Under the pieces are notes generated by a model. That model saw only the letters and a list, made by a program, of their open reading frames with translations. It did not search any database and was not told the origin of the DNA. A program made the position numbers and the translations under genes. From NCBI GenBank assembly GCA_050248155.1, contig JBFWSW010000013.1, positions 25,884 through 89,883 of the forward strand: a stretch of 64,000 bases of DNA, in the 5' to 3' direction. The stretch is from VFMC01 sp050248155. GTDB lineage: Bacteria > Actinomycetota > Acidimicrobiia > Acidimicrobiales > Ilumatobacteraceae. Of the stretch, positions 42,737-51,780 are shown piece after piece. How positions within the stretch are numbered: position 1 is the stretch's first letter; the number at the start of each line of letters is the position of its first letter.

Positions 42737-43545
42737 ACGAGAAGCTCAGCTGGTACATCTCCCGCTCGAGCGGCTGGGTCGCGTTCGTCCTCCTCGCCGT
42801 CACGGTCATCTGGGGGATCCTCGGCATCACGAAGATCATCGAACGTCGTGGCCTGCCGAAGTGGCTGATCGAACTGCACCGCTACCTCGCCCTGCTCTCG
42901 ATCGTGTTCACTGCGATCCACCTCGCCGGCCTCGTCGGCGACAACTACATGCAGATCGCGTGGCGCGAGATCCTCGTGCCGTACGCACTCGACTACAAGT
43001 CGGGCGCCGTGGCGCTCGGCGTCGTCGCGCTCTACCTCCTCGTCGTCGTCCAGGTCTCGTCCTGGCTGCGACCGCACCTGCCACGCAAGGTGTGGAAGGG
43101 CCTCCACATGCTCTCGTACCCGGCCATGTGGCTGGTGGCGATGCACGGGCTGCGCGCCGGGACCGACTCGTCCCACGTCGCGGTGCGGGCCGGCGTGATG
43201 GTCGTCGTGGGCCTCACAGCGCTGTTCACCCTGCTCCGCATCCTGCGTGGTCGGACCGTGCGGCGCGTCACGCGAGGCGAGGCCGCGCAGTCCGATGCGG
43301 TGCGCACCCTGTCGCTGGTGCCCGCCGAGAGGCGGCCCGCCGCTCCTGCCGCGCGGCCGACGACGCCGGCGGAGGTCCCGGCCGAGCACATCGTCTACCT
43401 GCGCGAGGCGATGGAATCGCTCCGCGACGCTCTCGACAAGCTGCAGCAGGCATCTCCGGCGGACGCGGCCCGAACGCCGCCGATGACCGTCGAGCGACGG
43501 CGACAAGCCCGTACGCTCGTGGACGATGCCTCGCCCTCGGCCTGA
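42733..43545 (+). CDS. Ferric-reductase-like transmembrane (b-type heme) protein
   Basis: A 270-residue protein with about six helices in the first 180 residues. Paired His in neighbouring helices (ELHRYLALLSIVFTAIHLAG and KGLHMLSYPAMWLVAMHGL) are the expected heme b ligands of ferric-reductase-like domains. No FAD/NAD-binding domain follows; instead the C-terminus is a Pro/Ala segment and a helix (YLREAMESLRDALDKLQQ) likely to form a coiled coil. Its start is coupled to apbE, suggesting transmembrane electron delivery to a flavinylated partner. Confidence 0.82.
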   Translation: MNEKLSWYISRSSGWVAFVLLAVTVIWGILGITKIIERRGLPKWLIELHRYLALLSIVFTAIHLAGLVGDNYMQIAWREILVPYALDYKSGAVALGVVALYLLVVVQVSSWLRPHLPRKVWKGLHMLSYPAMWLVAMHGLRAGTDSSHVAVRAGVMVVVGLTALFTLLRILRGRTVRRVTRGEAAQSDAVRTLSLVPAERRPAAPAARPTTPAEVPAEHIVYLREAMESLRDALDKLQQASPADAARTPPMTVERRRQARTLVDDASPSA

Positions 43546-44206
43546 CGGAACACGCACCTCTCGCGCGATCACATCGGTCGTCCTGGCAATGGCGTCGCTC
43601 GCCCTGACCGTCGCAGGGTGTTCGCTCGGCGAGCGGCCCACGCTCGACACGTCGCCGACTGCGGCGGGTACGATGACTGGCGACGCAGCGATCGATGCCG
43701 TCCTCACCTTGTACGACGACGTCCGCTCTGCGGTGTTCACAGCGAGGTACACGGCGATCCTCAACTACGGGTCGAAGTCGAGCGACGTCACCGTGACGCA
43801 GGACGGCAGCGATGCGGCCAACGTCCGCCGGTCGGTGACCATCGGTGACGTGCGCTACGTCACCACGCCCGGTTCGTCGTCGACCTGCAGCGTCTCGACC
43901 TCCCAGTGCTCCGGCGGCATCGACCCGGCTCGCGTGAGCGACACCGGCGTCACACCGGAGTTCACCTTCGGCGACATGGCCAAGCGCCTGCGCCGCGACT
44001 CGACCGCACGCATCGGACCGACCACGGCGTCGACGCGCGACATGCCCGGTGGCACCGCGACGTGCGTCGACATCCCGGTCACCGGTGGCACCAAGCAGTA
44101 CTGCGCGTTCGCCGACGGCGCGCTCGCTCGTTTCGTCGGGGCCGACGTGACGATCGACGTCACCGACTACCGGTCGGCGGTCGACGAATCACTCTTCACG
44201 GTGTGA
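43526..44206 (+). CDS. Lipoprotein of unknown function
   Basis: A 226-residue predicted lipoprotein: basic N-terminus, a hydrophobic stretch and the lipobox TVAGC (Cys near 32). The mature part contains four further Cys (TCSVSTSQC, ATCVD, QYCAF) that may form disulfides, and repeated beta-strand patterns reminiscent of LppX/LprG-type lipid carriers, though this resemblance is weak. TACGCT (43512-43517) lies 8 nt before the ATG. The gene begins inside the 3' end of the ferric-reductase-like gene and its 3' end overlaps the convergent peptidase by 11 bp. Confidence 0.75.
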   Translation: MPRPRPDGTRTSRAITSVVLAMASLALTVAGCSLGERPTLDTSPTAAGTMTGDAAIDAVLTLYDDVRSAVFTARYTAILNYGSKSSDVTVTQDGSDAANVRRSVTIGDVRYVTTPGSSSTCSVSTSQCSGGIDPARVSDTGVTPEFTFGDMAKRLRRDSTARIGPTTASTRDMPGGTATCVDIPVTGGTKQYCAFADGALARFVGADVTIDVTDYRSAVDESLFTV

Positions 44207-45323
44207 TCGTGACGAGCGCGTGGTCGGCGTGGTTCATCGCCTGCGGCCCGTCGGGAGCAGCGACCACGATGTCCTCGAGGCGCATGCCCCATCGCCCGGG
44301 CACGTAGATGCCCGGCTCGACGCTGAAGGCGTGCCCGGGCTCGATCGGCAGGTCGTTGCCCTCGACCATGTACGGGTCCTCGTGCGCCTCCATGCCGATG
44401 CCGTGGCCGGTGCGGTGGATGAAGTACTCGCCGTAACCGGCCTGGTCGATCACATGGCGCGCGGCACGATCGACGTCCTGGCACGTCGCACCCACGACGC
44501 CCGCTCGCACACCGGCGGCTTGCGCCTCGTGCAGCACCGCGTAGGCATCGGCGATCTCGGCCGGTGGCTCTCCGAGGAAGACGCAGCGCGTGATGTCACT
44601 GCAGTAGCCCTCCATCGTGCCGCCGAAGTCGGTGAGGACGAGATCGCCCTCGACGATCACCCGGGCGCCGGCCTCGTGGTGCGGCGACGCCGCGTTCGCG
44701 CCGGCCGCGACGATCGCGAAGTTGACGACGTCGTGGCCTTCGGCGATGAGGCGGGCCGAGATGTCTGCCGACACCTGTGCCTCCGTCCGCCCGATCAAGG
44801 GGATCTCACCGCCCTGGAGTTGGAGCGCCACCCGATCTGCAGCGGCGCCGGCCGCGTGCAGCGCAGCGATCTCGGCCGCGTCCTTGCGCATGCGCAGCGC
44901 GTTCATCACCACCGTCGAGCGACGGTACGACGTCGAGGACGACGGCCAGTGCGCGAGGAGGTCGACGAGGAACCGTGCCCACATCGTGTCGCCGACGGCC
45001 ACGACGTCGGGACGGCCCGCGAGGCCGGCCACCAGTCCGATGGGATCGTCGGTCTCGTCCCATGGCCGGATCGTGAACACATCGGGCCGAGCGACGACTC
45101 GCGGTGCCTCCAGCCGAGGCACGACGAGCGTCGCCTCGCTGTCGCGTGGGACCACCAGCATCGTCAGCCGCTCGAGCGGCATCGCGTGGTAACCGGTGAG
45201 GTACGGCAGGTCACTGCCCACCGACAGCAACATCACGTCGACGCCGGCGGCATCCATCGACGAACGCGCTCGGACCATGCGGTCGAGGTACGGAGTGGTG
45301 TCGCCGGCCTGATCAGCGGTCAT
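44196..45323 (-). CDS. M24-family Xaa-Pro aminopeptidase
   Basis: A 375-residue pita-bread-fold metallopeptidase: creatinase-like N-domain, then a C-domain with the five dinuclear metal ligands in LTDFGG (Asp), GYCSDITR (Asp), TGHGIGMEAHEDP (His), FSVEPGIY (Glu) and MRLEDIV (Glu). It removes N-terminal residues preceding proline, in the cytosol. The ATG at 45323 is preferred to the one at 45332 because CAGAAT, a one-mismatch -10, sits 7 nt upstream of it. Confidence 0.9.
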   Translation of the reverse strand: MTADQAGDTTPYLDRMVRARSSMDAAGVDVMLLSVGSDLPYLTGYHAMPLERLTMLVVPRDSEATLVVPRLEAPRVVARPDVFTIRPWDETDDPIGLVAGLAGRPDVVAVGDTMWARFLVDLLAHWPSSSTSYRRSTVVMNALRMRKDAAEIAALHAAGAAADRVALQLQGGEIPLIGRTEAQVSADISARLIAEGHDVVNFAIVAAGANAASPHHEAGARVIVEGDLVLTDFGGTMEGYCSDITRCVFLGEPPAEIADAYAVLHEAQAAGVRAGVVGATCQDVDRAARHVIDQAGYGEYFIHRTGHGIGMEAHEDPYMVEGNDLPIEPGHAFSVEPGIYVPGRWGMRLEDIVVAAPDGPQAMNHADHALVTITP

Positions 45324-45360
45324 GGCGCCCATTCTGCCGCGACCGAGCGCGATCGCTCGA

Positions 45361-47046
45361 TCAGTGGGGTGTCGCGGCCACGAGGTGCTCGAGGGGCTCG
45401 GTGATCGCCGCACGCAACCAGTCGAACACACCGGGTCGGTCGGCTGTCTCGGCCAGGATGACCATCCCGAGGTGGTGCCCGAGTTGGACGAGCGAGCGCA
45501 GCACATCGCGATCCGTCTCGGTCCGCGCCGCGAGGAACGACCCGTCGACGCGCATGAAGTCGAAGGCGAAGGTCTCGAGCAAGGCGAGCGACGAGAGACC
45601 GGTTCCGAAGTCGGCGAGTGCCGACCGGACGCCCATGTTCTGCAGTTCACGCAACGTCGTTCGGGCAGCTTCCGATGCCATCAACGCGCCGGCCTCGGTG
45701 AGCTGCAGGATGAGCGCCGAGGGGTCGAGGTCGTGGTCGATGATCGCCGTGGCGACCAGCAGCAGCACCTCGTCATGTTCCAGTTGCGACGCGGGGAGCC
45801 CGACGACGACCGCCGCACCGATCTCACCCATCAGGCGCCGCCGGGCCACGGCACGGCAGGCCTCGCCGATCGCGAACCGGGTGACCTGTCCTCCGAGTCG
45901 CAGCGCGCCGGCGGCCGAGACGAATGCTGGGCCGTCGATCGCCTCGCCGCCAGGCACATCCCACCGGAGCGCGGCGTCGTAGGCCACCACGTCACCGTCG
46001 GGCAGGGAGCGCAACGGCCGCAGCTCGACGCGCAGCCGGTGTTCGTCGAGCACCATGCGCACGAACGAGCCGAGGTCAGCATCGCCATCGGGCCCGCTCG
46101 GATGTGTGGCGGCATCGGCCCAGCGATTGCCGCCGTGCTCCTTCGCGTTGCGCATCGCCACATCGGTGGCACGCATCAACTCGTCGCCGGAGGTGACGCC
46201 GGCGTCCCATCGAGCGATCCCGATGCTCGCCGTGACCGAGACGGTCGCGCCGTGGAGGTCGATCGGCGCCGCGATCGTCTGCAGCAATCGCCGAGCCAAC
46301 GACTCCGGTCCGAGCGCGCCCGCCGAGCGCAGCAGCACGACGAACTGATCGCCCGCCACCCGAGCGACGAGATCGTCGCCGCGGCAGCCGAGGTTGATCC
46401 TGTCGGCGATGGTCACGAGCACGCGATCACCCGCGTCGTGCCCCAACCGGTCGTTGACCTCGTTGAAGTCGTCGATGTCGATCAGGACGAGCGCCGTCGA
46501 TGCCGTGCCGCTGTGGTTCGACGAGGCGAACCCGTCGAGCGCCTCGCGGAACGTCTGCCGATTCGCAAGCCCGGTGAGGGCGTCGTGCGTGGTGAGGAAC
46601 GACAGGTCGTGGCGAGCGAGCTCCAGGTCGTCGACGACACCGGCATGATCGTGCTCGATCGCGTCCAGCCGCAGCTGTGACACGACCTGGCGACCGAGCA
46701 CCTCCAGGACCTCGACCTGCCATGGCTCGAGCGTCCGAGGGTGGCGGTCGAGCACGCACAGGGCACCCATGGAGCGCCCGTGCCCGTCGATCAGCGGCAC
46801 GCCTGCGCAGAAGCGGACCTCATCGCCGTCGAGCGCTGCCGCAGCAGCCGTCTCGCGAACGATCGTCGTCCCGGTTTCCCGGGCGACGAGCGCGCAGAGC
46901 CCGTCGATCGCGTCGGGGTCGGCCAGCCCGACGGCGACCCTGGTCCAGCGATGTTCGTCGTCCACCACCGCGACGACTGCCATGGGCGCCTGGCACAGGC
47001 GTGCCGCGCGGGCGACGATGTCGTCGAATGGGAGGTTGCCCCGCAT
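45361..47046 (-). CDS. GAF-GGDEF-EAL protein with degenerate catalytic motifs
   Basis: A 561-residue protein. A GAF domain (about 5-125) precedes a GGDEF-like domain in which the signature is AGDQF (231-235) rather than GGDEF, although the substrate block IDIDDFNEVND and an I-site-like RGDD (222-225) remain. The EAL-like domain reads DAA (357-359) in place of EAL, with ADFGTGLSSL in loop 6. Cyclase and phosphodiesterase activity are both unlikely; it may bind c-di-GMP or GTP as a receptor (inference). No membrane segment. Confidence 0.88.
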   Translation of the reverse strand: MRGNLPFDDIVARAARLCQAPMAVVAVVDDEHRWTRVAVGLADPDAIDGLCALVARETGTTIVRETAAAAALDGDEVRFCAGVPLIDGHGRSMGALCVLDRHPRTLEPWQVEVLEVLGRQVVSQLRLDAIEHDHAGVVDDLELARHDLSFLTTHDALTGLANRQTFREALDGFASSNHSGTASTALVLIDIDDFNEVNDRLGHDAGDRVLVTIADRINLGCRGDDLVARVAGDQFVVLLRSAGALGPESLARRLLQTIAAPIDLHGATVSVTASIGIARWDAGVTSGDELMRATDVAMRNAKEHGGNRWADAATHPSGPDGDADLGSFVRMVLDEHRLRVELRPLRSLPDGDVVAYDAALRWDVPGGEAIDGPAFVSAAGALRLGGQVTRFAIGEACRAVARRRLMGEIGAAVVVGLPASQLEHDEVLLLVATAIIDHDLDPSALILQLTEAGALMASEAARTTLRELQNMGVRSALADFGTGLSSLALLETFAFDFMRVDGSFLAARTETDRDVLRSLVQLGHHLGMVILAETADRPGVFDWLRAAITEPLEHLVAATPH

Positions 47047-47070
47047 GCAGTGTGATATCGGAACCTGACA

Positions 47071-47085
47071 CCCCTACTTGAGGGG
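47071..47085. terminator. Short hairpin between lipBA and the GAF-GGDEF-EAL gene
   Basis: CCCCT (47071-47075) and AGGGG (47081-47085) form a 5-bp stem with a 5-nt loop just past the lipB-lipA stop on the minus strand. There is no T-tract, so intrinsic termination is only a possibility. Confidence 0.3.
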
Positions 47086-47087
47086 AA

Positions 47088-48806
47088 TCAGCGGTGCGCG
47101 GGCGCCCCGACCCGGGCGTCGGGAGCGACCGTCTCGGCCGCCTGCCGGGCGTGGTAGCTCGACCGCGTGAGCGGACTCGCCTCGACATGTCCGATGCCCA
47201 GGCCCTCGCCGACCGCGACCCACCGGTCGAACTCGTGCGGCTCGACCCACCTCGCGACCGGCAGGTGGTTGGTCGTGGGTCGCAGGTATTGGCCGATCGT
47301 GACGATGTCGACCCCGATCGAGGCCAGATCGGCCAGACAGCCGTCGACCTCGGCGGGCGTCTCACCCATGCCGACGATCAGGCCCGACTTCACGGTGAGC
47401 CCGGCGTGCTTGGCAGCCGACAGCACGGCCAAGCTGCGCGCGTACCCGGCGGACGGCCGGACGGCACGCTGGAGCCTGGCCACGGTCTCGACGTTGTGGT
47501 TGAACACGTCGGGACGCGCGTCGAAGAGGAACTGGAGCGCCGCGGGCGAGCCCTTCGCGTCCGACACGAGCGTCTCGACTCGCGTCGCCGGGCGCCGATC
47601 GCGGATCGCCCTGACGCACTCGGCCACGTGGCCGAAGCCACCGTCGGGCAGATCGTCACGTGCGACCATCGTGAGCACGGCGTGATCGAGATCCATCGCC
47701 GCGACGGCGTCGGCGACGCGGGACGGCTCGTCGGAGTCGGGGGCTCCGGGCAGGCGGGTGTCGATTAGGCAGAAGCCGCACGCGCGAGTGCACCGCTCAC
47801 CGAGCACCATGAACGTCGCCGTGCCGTCGGCCCAGCACTCGCTGAGGTTCGGGCACCCCGCCTCCTCGCACACGGTGACGAGACGCAGGTCGCGGATCGT
47901 CCGCTTGAGCGCCAGCACGCCGGGTCCGTGGTCCACCTTGGGCCGCAGCCACTCCGGCTTGCGCGTCGACACCGACAGGCCGCCTGCGACACCGGCCTGC
48001 TGGAGCCGTCCGAGCAGGCGCACCGGCGCCTCGACAACGCCATGGTCGCTCGCCACGCGCACGCGCTCGCCGGCGCCGAGACCACGCGAGAACGCGGACA
48101 GATCGTCGGGCCGATGTCGCCAGGCCTCGTCCTGGCGCTCGATCGTGCCGCCACCCCACAGGTCGGCAGCGCAGCGGGCGACGACGTCGACCACGTCGCG
48201 CATGGTGACGTCGATGCCCTCCTCTGCGAGCGAGGTGACCGGACGGTCGGCGATGCCGCACGGGATGATGTAGTCCCGCATGTAGCGCATGTCGGTCGTG
48301 ACGTTCAGCGCGAAGCCGTGCATCGTGCGACCCCGCGCGAGGCGCACGCCGATCGCGGCGATCTTGCGCGGCTCGGCCCCATCGGGATCGACCCACACGC
48401 CGGGATATTCGGGCAGGCAGCCGACCGACTCGAGCCCCAGCTCGTGGAGCGCTCGCACCAGCACTCGTTGCACGTTGCACACGTGGTCGGCTGCACCCAG
48501 CGAGTTGGCGACATCGACGATCGGGTAGCCGACGAGCTGCCCCGGGCCGTGGTAGGTGACGTCACCCCCTCGCTTCACCGCGACGAGCTCCGCGCCGACG
48601 TCCTCCGGGCGAACGAGCACGTTCGCGGCGAGGTCGGTGCGCGGGCCGTAGGTGAACACGTGTGGGTGCTCGAGCAGCAGCAGGTGCTGCTGGTGCCCGT
48701 GCTCGAACAGGGCGTGCTGCAACGCGAGCGCCTCGGTGTACGGGACCGTCCCGACCCAGCGCACCCGAAGGGGGCGGAGGGCGCCATCACCGTCGGGCAC
48801 GGTCAT
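47088..48806 (-). CDS. LipB-LipA fusion: octanoyltransferase and lipoyl synthase in one polypeptide
   Basis: A 572-residue protein joining two enzymes normally made separately. Residues 1-215 are LipB: RGGDVTYHGPGQ at 79-90, Lys148 in RKIAAIGVR and acyl-thioester Cys183 in PCGIADR. After a linker of about 70 residues, 285-572 are LipA: auxiliary-cluster cysteines C313, C318, C324, the radical-SAM C339-x3-C343-x2-C346, and the C-terminal RSSYHA. It moves octanoyl from ACP to lipoyl domains and inserts two sulfurs. All key residues are intact and no frameshift is visible. The ATG at 48806 avoids overlap with the E2 gene 10 nt upstream; the E2 and E3 genes supply the substrate. Confidence 0.93.
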   Translation of the reverse strand: MTVPDGDGALRPLRVRWVGTVPYTEALALQHALFEHGHQQHLLLLEHPHVFTYGPRTDLAANVLVRPEDVGAELVAVKRGGDVTYHGPGQLVGYPIVDVANSLGAADHVCNVQRVLVRALHELGLESVGCLPEYPGVWVDPDGAEPRKIAAIGVRLARGRTMHGFALNVTTDMRYMRDYIIPCGIADRPVTSLAEEGIDVTMRDVVDVVARCAADLWGGGTIERQDEAWRHRPDDLSAFSRGLGAGERVRVASDHGVVEAPVRLLGRLQQAGVAGGLSVSTRKPEWLRPKVDHGPGVLALKRTIRDLRLVTVCEEAGCPNLSECWADGTATFMVLGERCTRACGFCLIDTRLPGAPDSDEPSRVADAVAAMDLDHAVLTMVARDDLPDGGFGHVAECVRAIRDRRPATRVETLVSDAKGSPAALQFLFDARPDVFNHNVETVARLQRAVRPSAGYARSLAVLSAAKHAGLTVKSGLIVGMGETPAEVDGCLADLASIGVDIVTIGQYLRPTTNHLPVARWVEPHEFDRWVAVGEGLGIGHVEASPLTRSSYHARQAAETVAPDARVGAPAHR

Positions 48807-48816
48807 CGCCGCCTGC

Positions 48817-50262
48817 TCAGAGCTCGGACTGCCAATCACGTGTCTCGAGGATCTCCTTCACCTTGACCAGGAACCCCGCCGCGTACGCGCCATCGAAGGC
48901 CCGGTGGTCCCAGCTCATGGCGAGGTGGCCGACGGGATGGATGGCGATGCCCTCGCCGCCACCGGGCAGCGCCACCGCGACGGGCTTGCGCACGATCGCG
49001 TCCGTCGACAAGATCGCGACCTGGGGCTGGTTGATGATCGGCAACGTGAGGACGCTTCCGGCCGAGCCGTTGTTCGAGATGGTGAACGTGCCACCGGCGA
49101 TCTCGTCGGGACCGAGCTTCCGGCTGCGCGCCCGGTCGGCGAGGTCGTGGATCTCACGAGCGATCGCGCGGAGCCGCTTGGTCTCGGCAGAGCGGATGAC
49201 CGGCGCGAGCAGGCCCTCGTAGTCGAGGTCGACGGCGATGCCCATGTCGACGTAGTTGTGCACCACGAGCTCGTTGTCGTTGACGCTCGCGTTCAGGTGC
49301 GGGAACTCGCCGAGCGCGTCGACGATCGCTCGCGTGATGAAGGGCAGGTACGTCAGGCCGAAGCCCTCGGCGGCCTTCCACTGCGCCTTCACCGCTGATC
49401 GAGTGACGTCGACGTTCGCGTAGTCGACCTCGACGACGCTGAGCGCATGCGGGCTGACCGCCTTGCTCATCACCATGTGGCTGCCGGTGAGCTTGCGGAT
49501 CTTGCTGAGGCGCACGACAGTGTCGTGCTCACCCGCGGCGACCGGCGCGGGAGCAGCGGGCTGTGCCGGCGCCGGGGTGGGAGCGGCCGGGGCTGCAGGT
49601 GCTGCCGCGGGCGCGGCCGGCGCCGGAGCGGGCTGCGGTGGGGCGGCGGGCTCGGCGGGAGGTGCTGCGGCAGCGCCACCCGCGAGCCGATCGATGTGAT
49701 CGAGGACGTCGTCGCGCGTGATCCGGCCGCCAGGGCCGGTGCCGGTGATGTCGTCGGGGTCGAGGCCGTGCTCGCTCACGAGGCGGCGGACCACCGGCGA
49801 CAGCAGGCGGTTGTCGGACCGGGGCTCGGCCGTAGCCGCCGCGGCGGACTCGGCGGCCGGCGCAGGCTCTGGCTCTGGCTCGGGCGCCGGCTCGGCAGCT
49901 GGTGCAGGTGCGGGCTCTGGTGCGGGTTGCGCGGCGGGCTCGGGCTCTGGTGCCGGCTCGGGCTCTGGTGCCGGTGCCGGCTCGGGTGCCGGTGCCGGCT
50001 CGGGTGCGGCTGCGGCAGGCTCGGCGTCGCCGGTGCCGACGACGGCGATGACGGCGCCGACGGGCACGGTGTCGCCCTCCTGGGCGAGGATCTGCTGCAC
50101 GGTGCCGGCGATCGGCGACGGGACCTCGGTGTCGACCTTGTCGGTGCTCACCTCGAACAGCGGCTCGTCCGCCGCGACCTGGTCGCCGATCTGCTTGAAC
50201 CACCGGGTGATCGTCCCCTCGGTCACGGTCTCGCCCAGTTGCGGCAGGGTCACATCGGCCAT
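48817..50262 (-). CDS. 2-oxoacid dehydrogenase E2, dihydrolipoamide acyltransferase
   Basis: A 481-residue E2. One lipoyl domain (1-75) with lipoyl-Lys42 in STDKVD, then an Ala/Pro/Glu linker (about 78-147), a peripheral-subunit-binding domain (about 153-193), a second Ala/Pro linker, and the catalytic domain ending with His453 in the DHRAFDG active site. In actinobacteria this form (often called SucB or DlaT) serves pyruvate dehydrogenase. E1 here would be AceE at 61020. GGAGA precedes the ATG. Single-copy lipoyl domain, unlike the multi-lipoyl versions in some relatives. Confidence 0.92.
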   Translation of the reverse strand: MADVTLPQLGETVTEGTITRWFKQIGDQVAADEPLFEVSTDKVDTEVPSPIAGTVQQILAQEGDTVPVGAVIAVVGTGDAEPAAAAPEPAPAPEPAPAPEPEPAPEPEPAAQPAPEPAPAPAAEPAPEPEPEPAPAAESAAAATAEPRSDNRLLSPVVRRLVSEHGLDPDDITGTGPGGRITRDDVLDHIDRLAGGAAAAPPAEPAAPPQPAPAPAAPAAAPAAPAAPTPAPAQPAAPAPVAAGEHDTVVRLSKIRKLTGSHMVMSKAVSPHALSVVEVDYANVDVTRSAVKAQWKAAEGFGLTYLPFITRAIVDALGEFPHLNASVNDNELVVHNYVDMGIAVDLDYEGLLAPVIRSAETKRLRAIAREIHDLADRARSRKLGPDEIAGGTFTISNNGSAGSVLTLPIINQPQVAILSTDAIVRKPVAVALPGGGEGIAIHPVGHLAMSWDHRAFDGAYAAGFLVKVKEILETRDWQSEL

Positions 50263-50314
50263 TGCGTCGTCTCCAGTGTGTGGTGCTGACAGGTGAGAGG
50301 TTCGTCGAATGTGC

Positions 50315-51736
50315 TCAGGCGTTGAGGCTGCGTCCGGTGAGCGACAATACGGTCTCGCCGAACAGCTCGCTGAGGCTCGGGTGGGGCTGGATGAACTCGG
50401 CGACCTCGGCGGCGGTCGCTTCCCAGTTGACGGCGAGGTAGCCGCCGCCCAGCTGCTCGGTCACCCACGGCCCGACCATGTGGACGCCCAGGATCTGGCC
50501 GGCGGTGCCGTCGGCGTTCTTCTTGGCGATGATCTTCACCAACCCGTCGAGCTCACCGAGGATCTGCGCCCGGCTGTTCGCACGGAACTGGTGCTTCGAC
50601 ACGACCACCTCGTGCCCGGCCGCCACCGCAGCCTCCTCGCTCGGACCGGCCCATGCGACCTCGGGATGGGAGTAGATCGCCCACGGGACGCGGTCGTAAT
50701 TCACGGGCGCAGGGTGCTCGCCCAGGATGTCCTTGGTGACCACGATGGCCTCGGCATAACCGACGTGGGCCAGCTGAGGCGTGTTGATGAGATCGCCGAT
50801 CGCGTAGACGCCCGGTTCGCCGGTGCGGCAGTACTCGTCGACCTCGACGAAGCCCCGGTCGGTGACGTGCACCGCAGTGCCCTCCAGACCGAGCTTGTCG
50901 GCGAACGGGCGGCGCCCGACGCTGACGACGACCGCGTCGACCTCGAGCTGCTCACCTTCGCCGAAGTGCACGACGGTGCCGCCGGACCCGTTGGGCGTGT
51001 GGCCGACGACCTTCACGCCGGTCTTGATGTCGATGTTCTTCTTCTTGAAGCTGCGCACGACCACGTTGGCGAGATCGATGTCGAGGCCGGGCAGGATCTT
51101 CGGGAGGCCCTCGAGGATGGTGACCTGCGCGCCGAGATCGGCGAAGGCGCTGGCGAACTCGCAGCCGATCGCCCCGCCACCGATGACCGCCATGCGTGCC
51201 GGCACGTGATCGAGCATCAGCACCTCGTCGCTCGTCATGATCGGTCCGCCGACCTCGAAGCCGGGGATGGTGCGCGGCACGGACCCTGCGGCGAGCAGCA
51301 CGTTGGTGCCGGTGATCGTGGTGCTGCCGCCGTCGGCCAGCTCGACGGTGACGACCCGGCCTGGCCCGAGCGAACCGATGCCGTTGAGGATCGTGATCTT
51401 CTTCGACTTCATGAAGCCGGTGAGGCTCTTGACGATGTTGTCGACGACCTTCTGCTTGCGGTTCTGCGACACGCCGAAGTCGACGGTGGGCGGTGTCGAC
51501 TTGATGCCGAAGTCGGCCGCATGCGCGACGTGACGGTGCACGGCCGCGGTCTCGAGGAACGCTTTGGCGGGGATGCAGCCGCGGTTGAGGCACGTGCCAC
51601 CCATGACGTCCATCTCGACGACGGCGACGCGGAGGCCCGCCGAGGTGGCGTACAGCGCCGCGCCGTACCCGCCAGGCCCACCGCCGATGACGACCAGGTC
51701 GAACGATGACTCGTCGGCCGGCTGGGCAGTGTCCAT
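50315..51736 (-). CDS. lpdA: Dihydrolipoyl dehydrogenase (E3)
   Basis: A 473-residue flavoprotein disulfide reductase. FAD motif GGGPGGYGA (18-26), redox disulfide C49-C54 in GGTCLNRGCIPAK, NAD-binding GGGAIGCEFA, and the C-terminal HPSLSE with the catalytic His-Glu pair. It reoxidises dihydrolipoyl groups of E2. The ATG at 51736 follows AGGAG with 8-nt spacing; the upstream in-frame extension to 51919 contains a tandem repeat and is not coding-like. It forms a likely unit with E2 and LipB-LipA. Confidence 0.95.
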   Translation of the reverse strand: MDTAQPADESSFDLVVIGGGPGGYGAALYATSAGLRVAVVEMDVMGGTCLNRGCIPAKAFLETAAVHRHVAHAADFGIKSTPPTVDFGVSQNRKQKVVDNIVKSLTGFMKSKKITILNGIGSLGPGRVVTVELADGGSTTITGTNVLLAAGSVPRTIPGFEVGGPIMTSDEVLMLDHVPARMAVIGGGAIGCEFASAFADLGAQVTILEGLPKILPGLDIDLANVVVRSFKKKNIDIKTGVKVVGHTPNGSGGTVVHFGEGEQLEVDAVVVSVGRRPFADKLGLEGTAVHVTDRGFVEVDEYCRTGEPGVYAIGDLINTPQLAHVGYAEAIVVTKDILGEHPAPVNYDRVPWAIYSHPEVAWAGPSEEAAVAAGHEVVVSKHQFRANSRAQILGELDGLVKIIAKKNADGTAGQILGVHMVGPWVTEQLGGGYLAVNWEATAAEVAEFIQPHPSLSELFGETVLSLTGRSLNA

Positions 51737-51750
51737 GACCGTGTCTCCTC

Positions 51751-51780
51751 GCATGTGGGTGGTGGGCATGTGGGTGGTGG
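51751..51780. repeat. 15-bp tandem repeat upstream of lpdA
   Basis: GCATGTGGGTGGTGG occurs twice in direct succession (51751-51765 and 51766-51780), followed by a partial third copy. It lies upstream of the lpdA ribosome-binding site, in the expected 5' leader or promoter. Confidence 0.6.
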
